This document shows positions 1 to 8,156 of a stretch of DNA of 46,875 nt, piece after piece. Location of the stretch: NCBI GenBank assembly GCA_040905805.1, contig JBBDQS010000035.1, positions 1 through 46,875 of the forward strand, in the 5' to 3' direction. A program made the position numbers and the translations under genes. Position 1 is the stretch's first letter. Each line of letters begins with the position of its first letter. Under the pieces are notes generated by a model. That model saw nothing but the letters and a program-made list of their open reading frames with translations. It was not told where the DNA came from and did not search any database. The stretch is from Egibacteraceae bacterium (GTDB taxonomy: Bacteria; Actinomycetota; Nitriliruptoria; Euzebyales; Egibacteraceae).

Positions 1-283
1 CAGTAGTGGAACTACCGAGCTGTCATTTAGACCGACTTATTTTGCGGAGGGCCCTAAGTGAACTCGTTGACCATCCGTGCTGGCACGAGCTCGGGGACGC
101 CTCCGAGACCTCCATCACCGGCCATGGCCACTCCGTCAACTCAGTTGTCTAGCACAGTAACGCTTTCATCCTGGACGCCAGGGTCGCGCGGTCCAGGGGC
201 GGCGCAACACCGCGTGGTGGTCGTGCTCAACGGGGGTCAGCAGCAGTTCCTCTCACCACCCCATCGGTCGCGCTCGACTGGCG
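1..283. other. No convincing gene
   Basis: The first roughly 60 bases are less GC-rich than the rest and carry stops in several frames. The long plus-strand frame that opens at 58 lies mostly opposite the minus-strand ThDP enzyme and gives an Arg/Pro-rich translation typical of an antisense shadow. I see no RNA gene or clear promoter. It is probably the downstream spacer of the ThDP enzyme gene plus the end of whatever lies left of the window. Confidence 0.5.
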
Positions 284-1912
284 TCAGGCGAGCGCGGTCC
301 GGCGGGGGTAGGCGACCGCCGGGTCGGTCAGCACGTTCACGAGGTAGGGGACCCCCGAGTCGAAGGCCCGGCGCAGGGCCGGTCCGAGCTCGGCGGGTTC
401 GTCGATGGTCTCCCCGTCCCCTCCGAGGGCCTGGACGACCTGGTCGTAGCGCAGGCCCGACTGCAGGTCGGCGGCGGCGTCCCACCCGCCGTACAGCTGT
501 TGCATGGGGTGCTTCTCCAGACCCCAGATGCCGTTGTTGCCGCAGATCATCACCAGCGGCAGGTCGTGGCGCACGAGCGTGTCGACGTCCATCAGGCCGA
601 AGCCCGCGGCCCCGTCGCCGAGCAGCGCCACCACCTGCGCGTCGGGGCGCGCCAGCCGGGCCGCGATCGCGTAGCCGAGGCCGGTGCCGAGGCAGCCGTA
701 GGGGCCGGGATCGAGCCAGCAGCCGGGCGTGTAGCTGTCCACGTACTTGCCGGCGAAGGACACGAAGTCGCCCCCGTCACCGATCACGACCGCGTCGCGC
801 TCGAGGATCTGGCGCAGCTCGCCGTACACCCTGGCCGGGTGGATCGGCGTCGTGTCCGTGGCCAGGACGTCCCCCTCGTCGAGGCGCGCCGACGCCTCGG
901 CGTCACGCAGCCTCGCCGCCCAGGTGGCACGGCGGTCGGCGCCCTCGTCGCCCTCAGCGGCGTCGGCCAGGGCCAGCAGCACCGTGCGCAGGTCTCCGGC
1001 CACCACCCCGGCGAGGTCGACGTGCCTGGCGATCGCTGTGGGGTGGTCGACGATGTGCACGACGGCGGCCGCGCCGAAGTCGCCGTACCCCAGGCGGAAG
1101 TCCAGGGGCGCGCCGACCACGACGACCAGGTCGGCCTCGCCCAGTGCCGTGCGCCGCGCCCGCGAGATCGCCAGGTCGTGGTCGGCCGGCAGGCAGCCCC
1201 GCCCCATGCCGTTGGCGACGACCGGCAGGTCGACCGACTCGGCCAGGTCACGCAAGGCCTCCTCCGCGCCGCCCAGCCACACGTCGGAGCCCGCGACGAC
1301 CACCGGGCGGTGCGCCGCGCGCAGGCTGGTGGCCACCGCACCGACCGCCTGGAAATTGACCTGGACCGCCGGTGGGGGCATCCACGGGGGCACGCTGCGC
1401 TCCCCGGCCGGAGCGAAGACCACGTCCATGGGCACGTCGACGAACGCCGGCCCGCGGTGAGGCGCCGCGGCGATCCGCAGCGCGTGCAGCACGTCGCGCG
1501 GCACCATCTCCGCGGCGGTCGATGTGGCGGCGTGCTTGGTCACCGGCTTCATGAAGGCGACGTGGTCGATCTCCTGCAACCCCCCGCGTCCCCAGGTCCC
1601 CTGTGGCGCCCGCCCGCCGAGGACGAGCACGGGCGACCCGCTGAAACGGGCGCTGGCGATCGCGCTCATCCCGTTGGTGACCCCCGGGCCGGCGGTCAGC
1701 GCCGCGACCTGCGGCCGGCGGGTGAGCTTGGCCAGACCCTCGGCGGCGAAGACGGCGGTCTGCTCGTGGCGGGTGTCGACGATGCGCACGCCCTCGTGGC
1801 GACAGCCGTCGTAGAACGGGAACAGGTGTCCGCCCGACAGGGTGAACAGGTGCTCGACCCCCGCGCCCCGCAACGCCCGGATGGCCAGGTGTCCGCTGCT
1901 CAGCTCGCCCAT
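284..1912 (-). CDS. ThDP-dependent enzyme, acetolactate synthase-like
   Basis: The 542-residue product has the three-part layout of the acetolactate synthase/pyruvate oxidase family: an N-terminal pyrimidine-binding domain with the activating Glu in RHEQTAVFAAEG, a central Rossmann-like domain, and a C-terminal diphosphate domain with the Mg-ThDP motif GDGAAGFG...NN (GNNGIWGLEKHP). An upstream in-frame start at 1966 exists, but the ATG at 1912 has AGGGG five bases ahead and matches where family members begin (GELSSGHLAIRAL). No small regulatory subunit gene or other ilv gene is nearby, so biosynthesis of branched-chain amino acids is not implied. Substrate unknown; oxalyl-CoA decarboxylase or 2-hydroxyacyl-CoA lyase relatives share this fold. 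Confidence 0.9.
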   Translation of the reverse strand: MGELSSGHLAIRALRGAGVEHLFTLSGGHLFPFYDGCRHEGVRIVDTRHEQTAVFAAEGLAKLTRRPQVAALTAGPGVTNGMSAIASARFSGSPVLVLGGRAPQGTWGRGGLQEIDHVAFMKPVTKHAATSTAAEMVPRDVLHALRIAAAPHRGPAFVDVPMDVVFAPAGERSVPPWMPPPAVQVNFQAVGAVATSLRAAHRPVVVAGSDVWLGGAEEALRDLAESVDLPVVANGMGRGCLPADHDLAISRARRTALGEADLVVVVGAPLDFRLGYGDFGAAAVVHIVDHPTAIARHVDLAGVVAGDLRTVLLALADAAEGDEGADRRATWAARLRDAEASARLDEGDVLATDTTPIHPARVYGELRQILERDAVVIGDGGDFVSFAGKYVDSYTPGCWLDPGPYGCLGTGLGYAIAARLARPDAQVVALLGDGAAGFGLMDVDTLVRHDLPLVMICGNNGIWGLEKHPMQQLYGGWDAAADLQSGLRYDQVVQALGGDGETIDEPAELGPALRRAFDSGVPYLVNVLTDPAVAYPRRTALA

Positions 1913-1992
1913 GTTCGCCCCTGTCCGGAAAGGTGCACGGCTCGGCAGCGTAGCGGAGAGCGACACACGCCCCGGCCGGTCAGCTTCACGGC

Positions 1993-2952
1993 TCAGGGCA
2001 GCTGACCGGCTCGCCGCCAGTCGGCGAGGGCACGCCGACCGGCCTCTCGTCCCATCGCGATGTTGCGCGCGGCCTGGCGCGGGTCGAAGCGCAGGCCCTC
2101 GCCGAGGTCCAGGCCCTCGGGCTCCACGACCAGGAACGTCACCTCGCGGGCCGTCGTGGCGGACGGGGCGGCGTGCGCCAGCTCGTTCAGGACCTCGGCC
2201 CTGGCCAGGTCGTTGTGCAGGGAGTGCGCGAGCACGTTGTCGATCAGCAGGGACAGGGCCTCGCCGAGGTTGGCCGGCGTGGGAGCGGGCCGTTGCCGGG
2301 TAGCCGTGGTGACGACGATGACGGTGTCGGGTTCGTAGGCGAGCACGGGCGCGAGCGGGGTGTTCGCGACGATGCCGCCGTCCCAGAAATCCACGCCGTC
2401 GACCCGCCCGGGTCGGAACACCAGCGGGATGGCCGCGCTGGCGACCAGGTGGTCGACGTCCAGGTCGACGACGCGGAATCGCGAGCTGTTGCGGTGGGGT
2501 GGCGGGCGGGCGCTGGTGAAGCGCACGAGCTCACCGGTGGCCTGCACCACGGCCGACACCATCGCGACGAGGTCCGTGCGGACGGGCACGCGCGCACCGC
2601 CGAGGGCGTCGACCAGCGTGTCACGCAACGGCGCGTTGTCGAGGAACCAGGTCCACCCCACGGTGGCGAGCAGGCGCCCCGCGAGGTTGCCCCCCGCCAG
2701 CAGCTCTTGCAGGCGAGGCATGCGCCACACGTCGCGGCGCAGTCGGAAGACGTCGGCGTCGCCGATCGACGTCCAGAGCTCGGCGAGGCGCGCGGCGTCG
2801 AAGCCGGCCGCGATGGCCGCGGTGTTCAGCGCCCCGGCGGAGGTGCCCGACACGACGTCGGGACGCAACCCCGCGTCCTCGATCGCCGCCACCACGCCCG
2901 CCTCGAACGACCCCTTCGCGCCGCCGCCCGACAGCACCAGCCCCAGGCGCAC
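1993..2952 (-). CDS. Patatin-like phospholipase
   Basis: The 319-residue protein opens with the patatin oxyanion motif GGGAKG (residues 9-14), followed by the nucleophile elbow GTSAG (Ser38) and the catalytic Asp in DGG (FWDGGIVANTPL). Together these give the Ser-Asp dyad of bacterial patatin lipases, which hydrolyse acyl esters of phospholipids or neutral lipids. No signal peptide is seen, so it is probably cytoplasmic or membrane-peripheral. The start is GTG. The HIT gene lies 34 bases upstream on the same strand, so the two may be co-transcribed. Substrate unknown. Confidence 0.92.
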   Translation of the reverse strand: MRLGLVLSGGGAKGSFEAGVVAAIEDAGLRPDVVSGTSAGALNTAAIAAGFDAARLAELWTSIGDADVFRLRRDVWRMPRLQELLAGGNLAGRLLATVGWTWFLDNAPLRDTLVDALGGARVPVRTDLVAMVSAVVQATGELVRFTSARPPPHRNSSRFRVVDLDVDHLVASAAIPLVFRPGRVDGVDFWDGGIVANTPLAPVLAYEPDTVIVVTTATRQRPAPTPANLGEALSLLIDNVLAHSLHNDLARAEVLNELAHAAPSATTAREVTFLVVEPEGLDLGEGLRFDPRQAARNIAMGREAGRRALADWRRAGQLP

Positions 2953-2986
2953 GAGGAGCCCGCCTACCCGGCGACGCCCGGGGGCG

Positions 2987-3412
2987 TCACGAGTCGGACA
3001 CGCCGCTGACCCCGAGACTGCGCAGGGACTCGCGGATGGTGTCCGCAGCCAGGTCGAGCTCGTCGGCGTCGGGGTCAGGATCGGCCTGCGCGAAGTCGAG
3101 GTCGTGGACGTCGTTGATGGGCACGAGGTGGATGTGCACGTGCGGCACTTCGAGACCGGCCAGCATCATCCCGACCTTGGCGGGCCGGTAGCCGCGCTGC
3201 AGCGCGGACCCGATCGCCTTGGACACCCGGGTGAGGTGCTCCCAGGTCCCGAGGTCGAGGTCGATCCAGTGCTCGATCTCCTGGCGGGGCACGACCAGCA
3301 CATGGCCCGGGTTCAGCGGGTTGATGGACAGGAAGGCGGCACACAGCTCGTCGCGCCACACGAACCGCCCGGGCAGCTCGCCGTCCATGATCTTCGTGAA
3401 CACACTCGCCAT
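2987..3412 (-). CDS. HIT family nucleotide-binding protein
   Basis: The 141-residue protein is a full-length HIT domain: an N-terminal FTKIMDGELPG segment, a central NPGHVLVVPR strand, and the histidine triad HVHIH that carries the catalytic His. HIT proteins hydrolyse or transfer nucleoside monophosphates (adenosine phosphoramidate, dinucleoside polyphosphates). The C-terminal tail is acidic. The patatin gene follows closely on the same strand. The exact substrate cannot be told from the sequence. Confidence 0.93.
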   Translation of the reverse strand: MASVFTKIMDGELPGRFVWRDELCAAFLSINPLNPGHVLVVPRQEIEHWIDLDLGTWEHLTRVSKAIGSALQRGYRPAKVGMMLAGLEVPHVHIHLVPINDVHDLDFAQADPDPDADELDLAADTIRESLRSLGVSGVSDS

Positions 3413-3473
3413 CAGATGCGCCCCTGTCGCCTCGCGGACCGCGGGCGACCGAGTCTAGGAGACGCGGGCGCCG

Positions 3474-3635
3474 CTATGCGTGGTCGTGGTCCTCGGTGGG
3501 GTTCTCGACGTCGGCGTGCTCCCCGCAGGCGCAGCGGCCGGGGGTCTTGGTCGCCTGCCCGAGCGTTTGCAGCATCGGGGCGCCTGCCGTGTCGATGAAC
3601 TCCGCGGGCTGCTCGTCTGTGCGGTTGTCGCTCAT
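3474..3635 (-). CDS. Small Cys/His-rich protein, unknown function
   Basis: A 53-residue product starting MSDNRTDEQPAEF, with a central CACGEHAD motif and a His/Asp-rich tail (EDHDHA). Two Cys plus several His could bind a metal; this is inference. A longer in-frame extension to 3758 is possible, but its translation is Arg/Pro-rich and unlike the rest. It lies 61 bases upstream of the HIT gene on the same strand and is divergent from the lipoprotein gene at 3742. I do not recognise a named family. Confidence 0.6.
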   Translation of the reverse strand: MSDNRTDEQPAEFIDTAGAPMLQTLGQATKTPGRCACGEHADVENPTEDHDHA

Positions 3636-3741
3636 CCTCGTAGGGTACCCGTGCTCGCAGCCGCCGGCACCCGTCGGTACCCTCGGCCACGGGGGATGCA
3701 GGGCCCGCCCCAGCCGGGGCGACCGCGAGGGAAGGCTGAGG

Positions 3742-4224
3742 GTGGTCCAGCGACACAACAGGCGCGGATGGGCGGAGATTGTCCCGCTGGCAGCGGCAGC
3801 GGTGCTGCTCCTCGCCGCGTGCTCGCCCGGCGAGGGGTCCGGTGGGACCGACGGCGGGGACGACCCCGGCGTCCTGACCGCCGAGGACTGCCAGCGCTAC
3901 GTCGGGGCGTTCCAGCAGGCCGGCGCCGTGAACGATCCGAGCCACGCGGAGGCGGTCGGGCAGGTGGCCGGCATCCTGGACGACGGCGCGGACCGGGTGC
4001 CGGACGAGATCAGCGACGACTTCCGGGTCATGGCCGGTGCCTACCAGGGGTTCGCCGACGCGCTCCAGGACATGAACACCGACTTCGCCGACCTGGGCTC
4101 CCTGTCCGAGCTGGACCCCGAGGACCTGACCGCGTTGGACGCGGCCAACCGGGCGCTGAACACCCCACAGGTGCAGGACGCCGCCGCCAACATCGATGCC
4201 TTCCTGACCGAGCACTGCACCTGA
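3742..4224 (+). CDS. Lipoprotein, paralogue of the gene at 6430
   Basis: The 160-residue product begins at a GTG preceded by a GAGGGAAG ribosome site. It has basic residues, a hydrophobic stretch and the lipobox LAAC, so it should be lipidated and exported. After a short Gly/Asp linker comes a helical acidic domain: TAEDCQRYVGAFQ, then DRVPDEISDDFRV, then a closing region ending EHC-T. The same order and the same Cys spacing occur in the lipoprotein at 6430, which shares the core block DRVPxEISDDFRV. The two Cys of the mature domain could form a disulfide. No named family recognised. It converges on the prolyl oligopeptidase gene. Confidence 0.85.
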   Translation: MVQRHNRRGWAEIVPLAAAAVLLLAACSPGEGSGGTDGGDDPGVLTAEDCQRYVGAFQQAGAVNDPSHAEAVGQVAGILDDGADRVPDEISDDFRVMAGAYQGFADALQDMNTDFADLGSLSELDPEDLTALDAANRALNTPQVQDAAANIDAFLTEHCT

Positions 4225-4235
4225 TCAGCGGTGCC

Positions 4236-4260
4236 GCTGACCGCCGCGGCCGCGGTCAGC
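4236..4260. terminator. Hairpin between converging genes
   Basis: A perfect 9-bp stem, GCTGACCGC / GCGGTCAGC with a 7-base loop, spans the gap between the lipoprotein stop (4224) and the peptidase stop (4256-4258). A second smaller hairpin, CAGCGG/CCGCTG, precedes it at 4226-4239. There is no T-run, as is usual at very high GC. Position between convergent genes supports a bidirectional terminator. Confidence 0.6.
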
Positions 4261-6298
4261 TGTCGACGCCGAGCGCGCGCACCAGGAAGGCGAGGACGTC
4301 GGCGCGCTCGTCGATCAGCTTGGCGGTTGGCTTGCCCGCGCCGTGCCCCGCGTCGGTCTCGATGCGGATCAGCGTCGGCGGCCCACCCGGGTCCTGGGCA
4401 GCCTGCAATGCCGCCGCGAACTTGAACGAGTGGGCGGGCACGACCCGGTCGTCGTGGTCCCCGGTCGTGATCAGGGTGGCGGGATAGCGCGTGCCCGGAA
4501 CGAGGTTGTGCAGCGGCGAGTAGGCCCGGACCCAGGCGAACTGCTCGGGGTCGTCGGGGTCGCCGTAGTCGCTGGTCCACGCCCAGCCGATCGTGAAGCG
4601 GTGGAACCGCAGCAGGTCGAGCACGCCCACCTCGGGCACGCAGGCGCCGAACAGGTCGGGGCGCTGGACCACGCAGGCCGCCGCAAGCAGCCCGCCGTTG
4701 GATCCGCCCTGGATCGCCAGGCGCTCGGGGCGTGTCCAGCCCGCATCGACCAGCCACTGCGCGCACGCGATCGCGTCGTCGAAGACGGTCTGCTTATTCG
4801 CCAGCCGGCCGGCGTCGTGCCAGCCGCGTCCGTACTCCCCCCCGCCCCGGAGGTTGGCGACGGCCAGGATCCCGCCCCGCTCCAGCCACACGAGTCCCGC
4901 CACCCCGAACCCGGGGGTGAGGGAGATGTTGAAACCCCCGTAGCCGTACAGCCTGGTCGGCGCCTGCCCGTCGGCCTCGACGTCACCACGCCGAACGAGG
5001 AACATCGGGACCCGCACGCCGTCCGGGCGCTCCACGAAGACCTGCTCGGCCACGTAGGCGTCGGCGTCCACGTCAAGGCTCGGCGGTTGCACGAGGGTCA
5101 CGCGCTCCGTCGCCACGTCGACGCGGTAGACGGTCTGGGGCTGGGTGTAGGTGACGACCCCGACGTGGAACGCGTCGTCGGCGGCGCGCCCGGTCAGGCT
5201 CGATACCGTCGCGATATCGGGCAGGGCGACGTCCGGACCGGGTGTGCCGTCCAGGTCGTGCAGCCGCAGCCGACTCCGTGCGTGGTGCAGCCGAACAACC
5301 ACGAGACGACCGCCGACGATGCGCGCGCTCTGCAAGGTGTCCTGCCCTTCCCCGACGACCTCGCGCATGCGCGTCGGGTCCGCCGCGTCGAGCGCCACGA
5401 CCCGCATGCGGGGGGCATCGCGGTCGGTCAGCACGTAGAGCTCGTCGCCGTCGGTGCCGACCACGAAGTAGGCGGCATCGTGGTCGTCCAGCAGCGGCCG
5501 CAGTGCCGTGTCCACCCCGAGCTCCTGAACCCACACCCGTGTGCGGGGGTCGGTGCCCTCCGAGATGTGCACGACGAGCCAGCGCCCGTCCTGGGTCACC
5601 GCGGGCGACAGGATCCAGTCGGGCTCGTCGGGGCGGGCGTACACCAGCACGTCGTCGTCCTGGGCGTCGCCGAGCCGGTGGTAGCGCAGCTGGTGGACCC
5701 GGTTGGCCTCGGCGTGGTCGCCGCCCTCGCCCGGCGCGTCGAAGCGCGCGTAGTAGAAGCCGGTGTTGGCGGGCGACCACGCCGCCCCGGCGAACTTGCT
5801 CCACGCCAGCTCGTCGGACCTGTCCGCGCCGGTCGCGACGGCCCGCACCCGCCAGGTCATCCAGTCCGAGCCGGCGGCGCTGGTCGCATAGGCGAGCAAC
5901 GTGCCGTCCTCGCTGAGCGATGTCGCCGAGAGGGCGACCGTCCCCTCGGCGGACAGCTCGTTGGGGTCGAGCAACACGCGGCCCGGCTCGCCGGGTGCCG
6001 CCATGGTCCACAGCACGTCCTGGTTCTGCAGGCCGGTGTTGCGCATCTGGAACCAGGAGCCGCCACGCCGCCACGGGGCGCTGGCGCGCGGGTGGTCCCA
6101 GAGCTCGGCGAGCCGCGCGCGGATGGCCGGGCGGGCCGTGACCTCCCCGAGCCAGCGCTGCGTCACCTGGTTCTGCTCGTGGATCCAGTCGCGCACAGCC
6201 GGGGCGTCGGGGTCCTCCAACCACCGGAACGGGTCGGCGACCGGGGTGCCGTGATAGTCGTCCACCTGGTCGACGGTCGGCGTGTGCGGGTAGTCCAT
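4256..6298 (-). CDS. Prolyl oligopeptidase family serine peptidase (S9A)
   Basis: The 680-residue protein matches prolyl oligopeptidase in length and layout. It starts DYPHTPTVDQVDDYHG and DPFRWLED, the typical N-terminal segment, then has a beta-propeller region (about 75-410) and an alpha/beta-hydrolase domain. The triad is visible: Ser in GGSNGG (about 533), Asp in GDHDDRV (about 617), His in DAGHGAGKP (about 652). These enzymes cut short peptides after proline. I chose the ATG at 6298 because MDYPH matches the family start; the extension to 6337 is unlike it. No signal peptide is seen, so it is probably cytoplasmic. The two paralogous lipoprotein genes flank it, both on the opposite strand. 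Confidence 0.95.
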   Translation of the reverse strand: MDYPHTPTVDQVDDYHGTPVADPFRWLEDPDAPAVRDWIHEQNQVTQRWLGEVTARPAIRARLAELWDHPRASAPWRRGGSWFQMRNTGLQNQDVLWTMAAPGEPGRVLLDPNELSAEGTVALSATSLSEDGTLLAYATSAAGSDWMTWRVRAVATGADRSDELAWSKFAGAAWSPANTGFYYARFDAPGEGGDHAEANRVHQLRYHRLGDAQDDDVLVYARPDEPDWILSPAVTQDGRWLVVHISEGTDPRTRVWVQELGVDTALRPLLDDHDAAYFVVGTDGDELYVLTDRDAPRMRVVALDAADPTRMREVVGEGQDTLQSARIVGGRLVVVRLHHARSRLRLHDLDGTPGPDVALPDIATVSSLTGRAADDAFHVGVVTYTQPQTVYRVDVATERVTLVQPPSLDVDADAYVAEQVFVERPDGVRVPMFLVRRGDVEADGQAPTRLYGYGGFNISLTPGFGVAGLVWLERGGILAVANLRGGGEYGRGWHDAGRLANKQTVFDDAIACAQWLVDAGWTRPERLAIQGGSNGGLLAAACVVQRPDLFGACVPEVGVLDLLRFHRFTIGWAWTSDYGDPDDPEQFAWVRAYSPLHNLVPGTRYPATLITTGDHDDRVVPAHSFKFAAALQAAQDPGGPPTLIRIETDAGHGAGKPTAKLIDERADVLAFLVRALGVDS

Positions 6299-6429
6299 GC
6301 GCGGGGCGGCTCCTCGTCGGGGATGGCATGCAACCACACCAGCACGATCGTTCCGGACCGGCTACGCTGCACGGCGCTGCACCCAGAAAATCCGGCCCCG
6401 GCGGGGCACCCGAGACCGGGAGGTCGACT

Positions 6430-6942
6430 GTGATCCACCAGCGCAGGTCCCCACGAGCCGCAGTGCTCGCCGTGATCGCCGCGGCGATGATGACGCTGGC
6501 CGCCTGCGGCGGCGGGGAAGACCCCGACACCGCGATCACCGACCCGACCCCCACCGAGACGGACACCGACACCGGCGGGGGTATCGCCGCGCTCACCGAC
6601 GCCGACTGCCAGCAGTACGCCCAAGCGTTCCAGGACGTGCCCAACGTCGCCGACCCCAGCAGCCTGGAGTCCATCGGTGAGCTGGCGGACGTCCTCGACG
6701 ACGCGGCGGACCGCGTGCCGAACGAGATCAGCGACGACTTCCGGGTCCTCGCGGACGCCTACCGTGAGTTCACCAACGCGCTCGGCGACTCCGACATCGA
6801 CTTCAGCGATCCGGAGTCCGCGGCCGCGATGGGCCCGGAGGACATCGCAGCCCTGCAGGCGGCCGGGGAGGCGTTCAGCTCCGAGGAGCTGCAGACCGCC
6901 ACGCAGAACATCCAGGCGTTCCTCACGGAGAACTGCACCTAG
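6430..6942 (+). CDS. Lipoprotein, paralogue of the gene at 3742
   Basis: The 170-residue product starts at a GTG with GGGAGGTC six bases ahead. It has a basic N-terminus, a hydrophobic segment and the lipobox LAAC, then a Thr/Asp-rich linker. The mature domain (TDADCQQYAQAFQ, DRVPNEISDDFRV, closing ENCT) repeats the domain of the lipoprotein at 3742 in the same order, with both Cys kept. It is divergent from the peptidase gene and converges on dnaJ. Its job is unknown; the duplication around a peptidase gene is noted separately. Confidence 0.87.
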   Translation: MIHQRRSPRAAVLAVIAAAMMTLAACGGGEDPDTAITDPTPTETDTDTGGGIAALTDADCQQYAQAFQDVPNVADPSSLESIGELADVLDDAADRVPNEISDDFRVLADAYREFTNALGDSDIDFSDPESAAAMGPEDIAALQAAGEAFSSEELQTATQNIQAFLTENCT

Positions 6943-6954
6943 GACTGCTGGCTA

Positions 6955-6989
6955 CCCGGGGCGGCCACCTGCGCGTGTGCCGCGCCGGG
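6955..6989. terminator. Hairpin between lipoprotein and dnaJ
   Basis: CCCGG-g-GCGGC at 6955-6965 pairs with GCCGC-g-CCGGG at 6979-6989 around a 13-base loop. It lies in the 51-base gap between two convergent stops, so it probably terminates transcription in both directions. No T-run follows. Confidence 0.6.
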
Positions 6990-6993
6990 ACGC

Positions 6994-8130
6994 TCACTGG
7001 CGAAAGGCGCCCTTCAGGCGGCTGAACAGCCGCCGGTGCTCGGCGGGCACGTCCTCGCCGCGCGCCTCGGCGAGCTGGCGCAGCAGGGACTGCTGCTCCT
7101 CGTCGAGGTCGGTGGGTGTCGACACGCGGCAGTGCACGTGGAGGGTGCCACGGGCGCCACCCCCGCCGAGCTTGGGCATCCCCTGGCGGCGCAACGTGAT
7201 GATGTCACCGGTGTGGGTGCCGGCCGGCACGGTGACCACCTGCTCGCCGTGAAGCGTCGGCAGCTTCAGCTCCGCCCCGAGCGCCGCCTGGGTCATCGGC
7301 ACACGCAGCTCGCAGTGCAGGTCGTTGCCCTCGCGGGTGAACACATCGTGCTCGCCGACCTCCACGCTCACGTACAGGTCCCCGACCGCGCCCCCGCGCC
7401 GGCCGGCCTCACCGCGTCCGCTCACCCGCAGGCGCGTGCCGGTGTCCACCCCGGGCGGCACATCGACGGTGACGGTGTCGGCGACCTCCAGGCGACCCTC
7501 CCCCCCGCATGCCGGGCACGGGTCGGTGACCTGCGAGCCCTCGCCCCGGCACGTCGGGCACGGGGTGGTGGTGAGCATCTGGCCGAACACGCTGCGGGCC
7601 ACCTGCTGGACGGCGCCCTGCCCATTGCACGTGGCACACGTGACCGGACCGGCGTCGCCGGTCGCGCCGGTTGCCTCGCAGGCATCGCAGGGCCGCGCCA
7701 CGGTGACCTCGAGATCCCGACGGACACCGGCTGCGGCCTCCTCCAGGGTCAGCGTGACGCCGACGATCGCGTCGCGACCGCTCTGGGGGCCACCCCGGGC
7801 GGAACGGCTGCGGCCGCTGCTGAAGCCACCCATGCCGCCGCTCATGCCGCCACCGAAGAAGGCATCGATCAGGTCGCCGAGGTCGCCGAACCCGGCGAAC
7901 GGGTCCCCGCCGGCGGACCCGCCCGGGCCTCGCGGGTCGCCGTACTGGTCGTAGTTGGCGCGCGCCTCCGGGTTCTTCAGGACCTCGTAGGCGGTCGTCA
8001 GCTCCTTGAAGTCGTCCGCGTCACCGCCCGCGTCGGGGTGCGACTCGCGGGCGCGCTTGCGGTAGGCACGCTTGATCTCGTCCTCGGTGGCGTCACGGCT
8101 GACGCCGAGGAGCTCATACAGGTCGTGCAC
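6994..8130 (-). CDS. dnaJ: Chaperone DnaJ
   Basis: The 378-residue protein is a complete type I DnaJ: a J-domain (about 1-67) with HPD in RESHPDAGG, a Gly/Phe-rich linker (about 68-115), and a zinc region of four repeats, CDACEATG, CATCNGQG, CPTCRGEG and CPACGGEG. Two C-terminal substrate-binding beta domains follow. It stimulates DnaK ATPase and delivers unfolded proteins. hrcA lies 26 bases upstream on the same strand, the usual hrcA-dnaJ pairing in actinobacteria and firmicutes. In the first zinc repeat the usual Gly after the second Cys-x is Ala-Thr-Gly, a mild variation. No grpE or dnaK is in the window. Confidence 0.97.
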   Translation of the reverse strand: MHDLYELLGVSRDATEDEIKRAYRKRARESHPDAGGDADDFKELTTAYEVLKNPEARANYDQYGDPRGPGGSAGGDPFAGFGDLGDLIDAFFGGGMSGGMGGFSSGRSRSARGGPQSGRDAIVGVTLTLEEAAAGVRRDLEVTVARPCDACEATGATGDAGPVTCATCNGQGAVQQVARSVFGQMLTTTPCPTCRGEGSQVTDPCPACGGEGRLEVADTVTVDVPPGVDTGTRLRVSGRGEAGRRGGAVGDLYVSVEVGEHDVFTREGNDLHCELRVPMTQAALGAELKLPTLHGEQVVTVPAGTHTGDIITLRRQGMPKLGGGGARGTLHVHCRVSTPTDLDEEQQSLLRQLAEARGEDVPAEHRRLFSRLKGAFRQ

Positions 8131-8156
8131 GGCGTGGATGCTCTTCCGGTCGGGGC

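Noticed and set aside
284-1912. Naming the ThDP enzyme ilvB
   Set aside because: The fold is clear, but there is no ilvN or ilvC neighbour and several related enzymes share the motifs.
4343-6433. A 696-residue plus-strand frame over the peptidase
   Set aside because: Antisense shadow of the prolyl oligopeptidase; no start signal and no domain.
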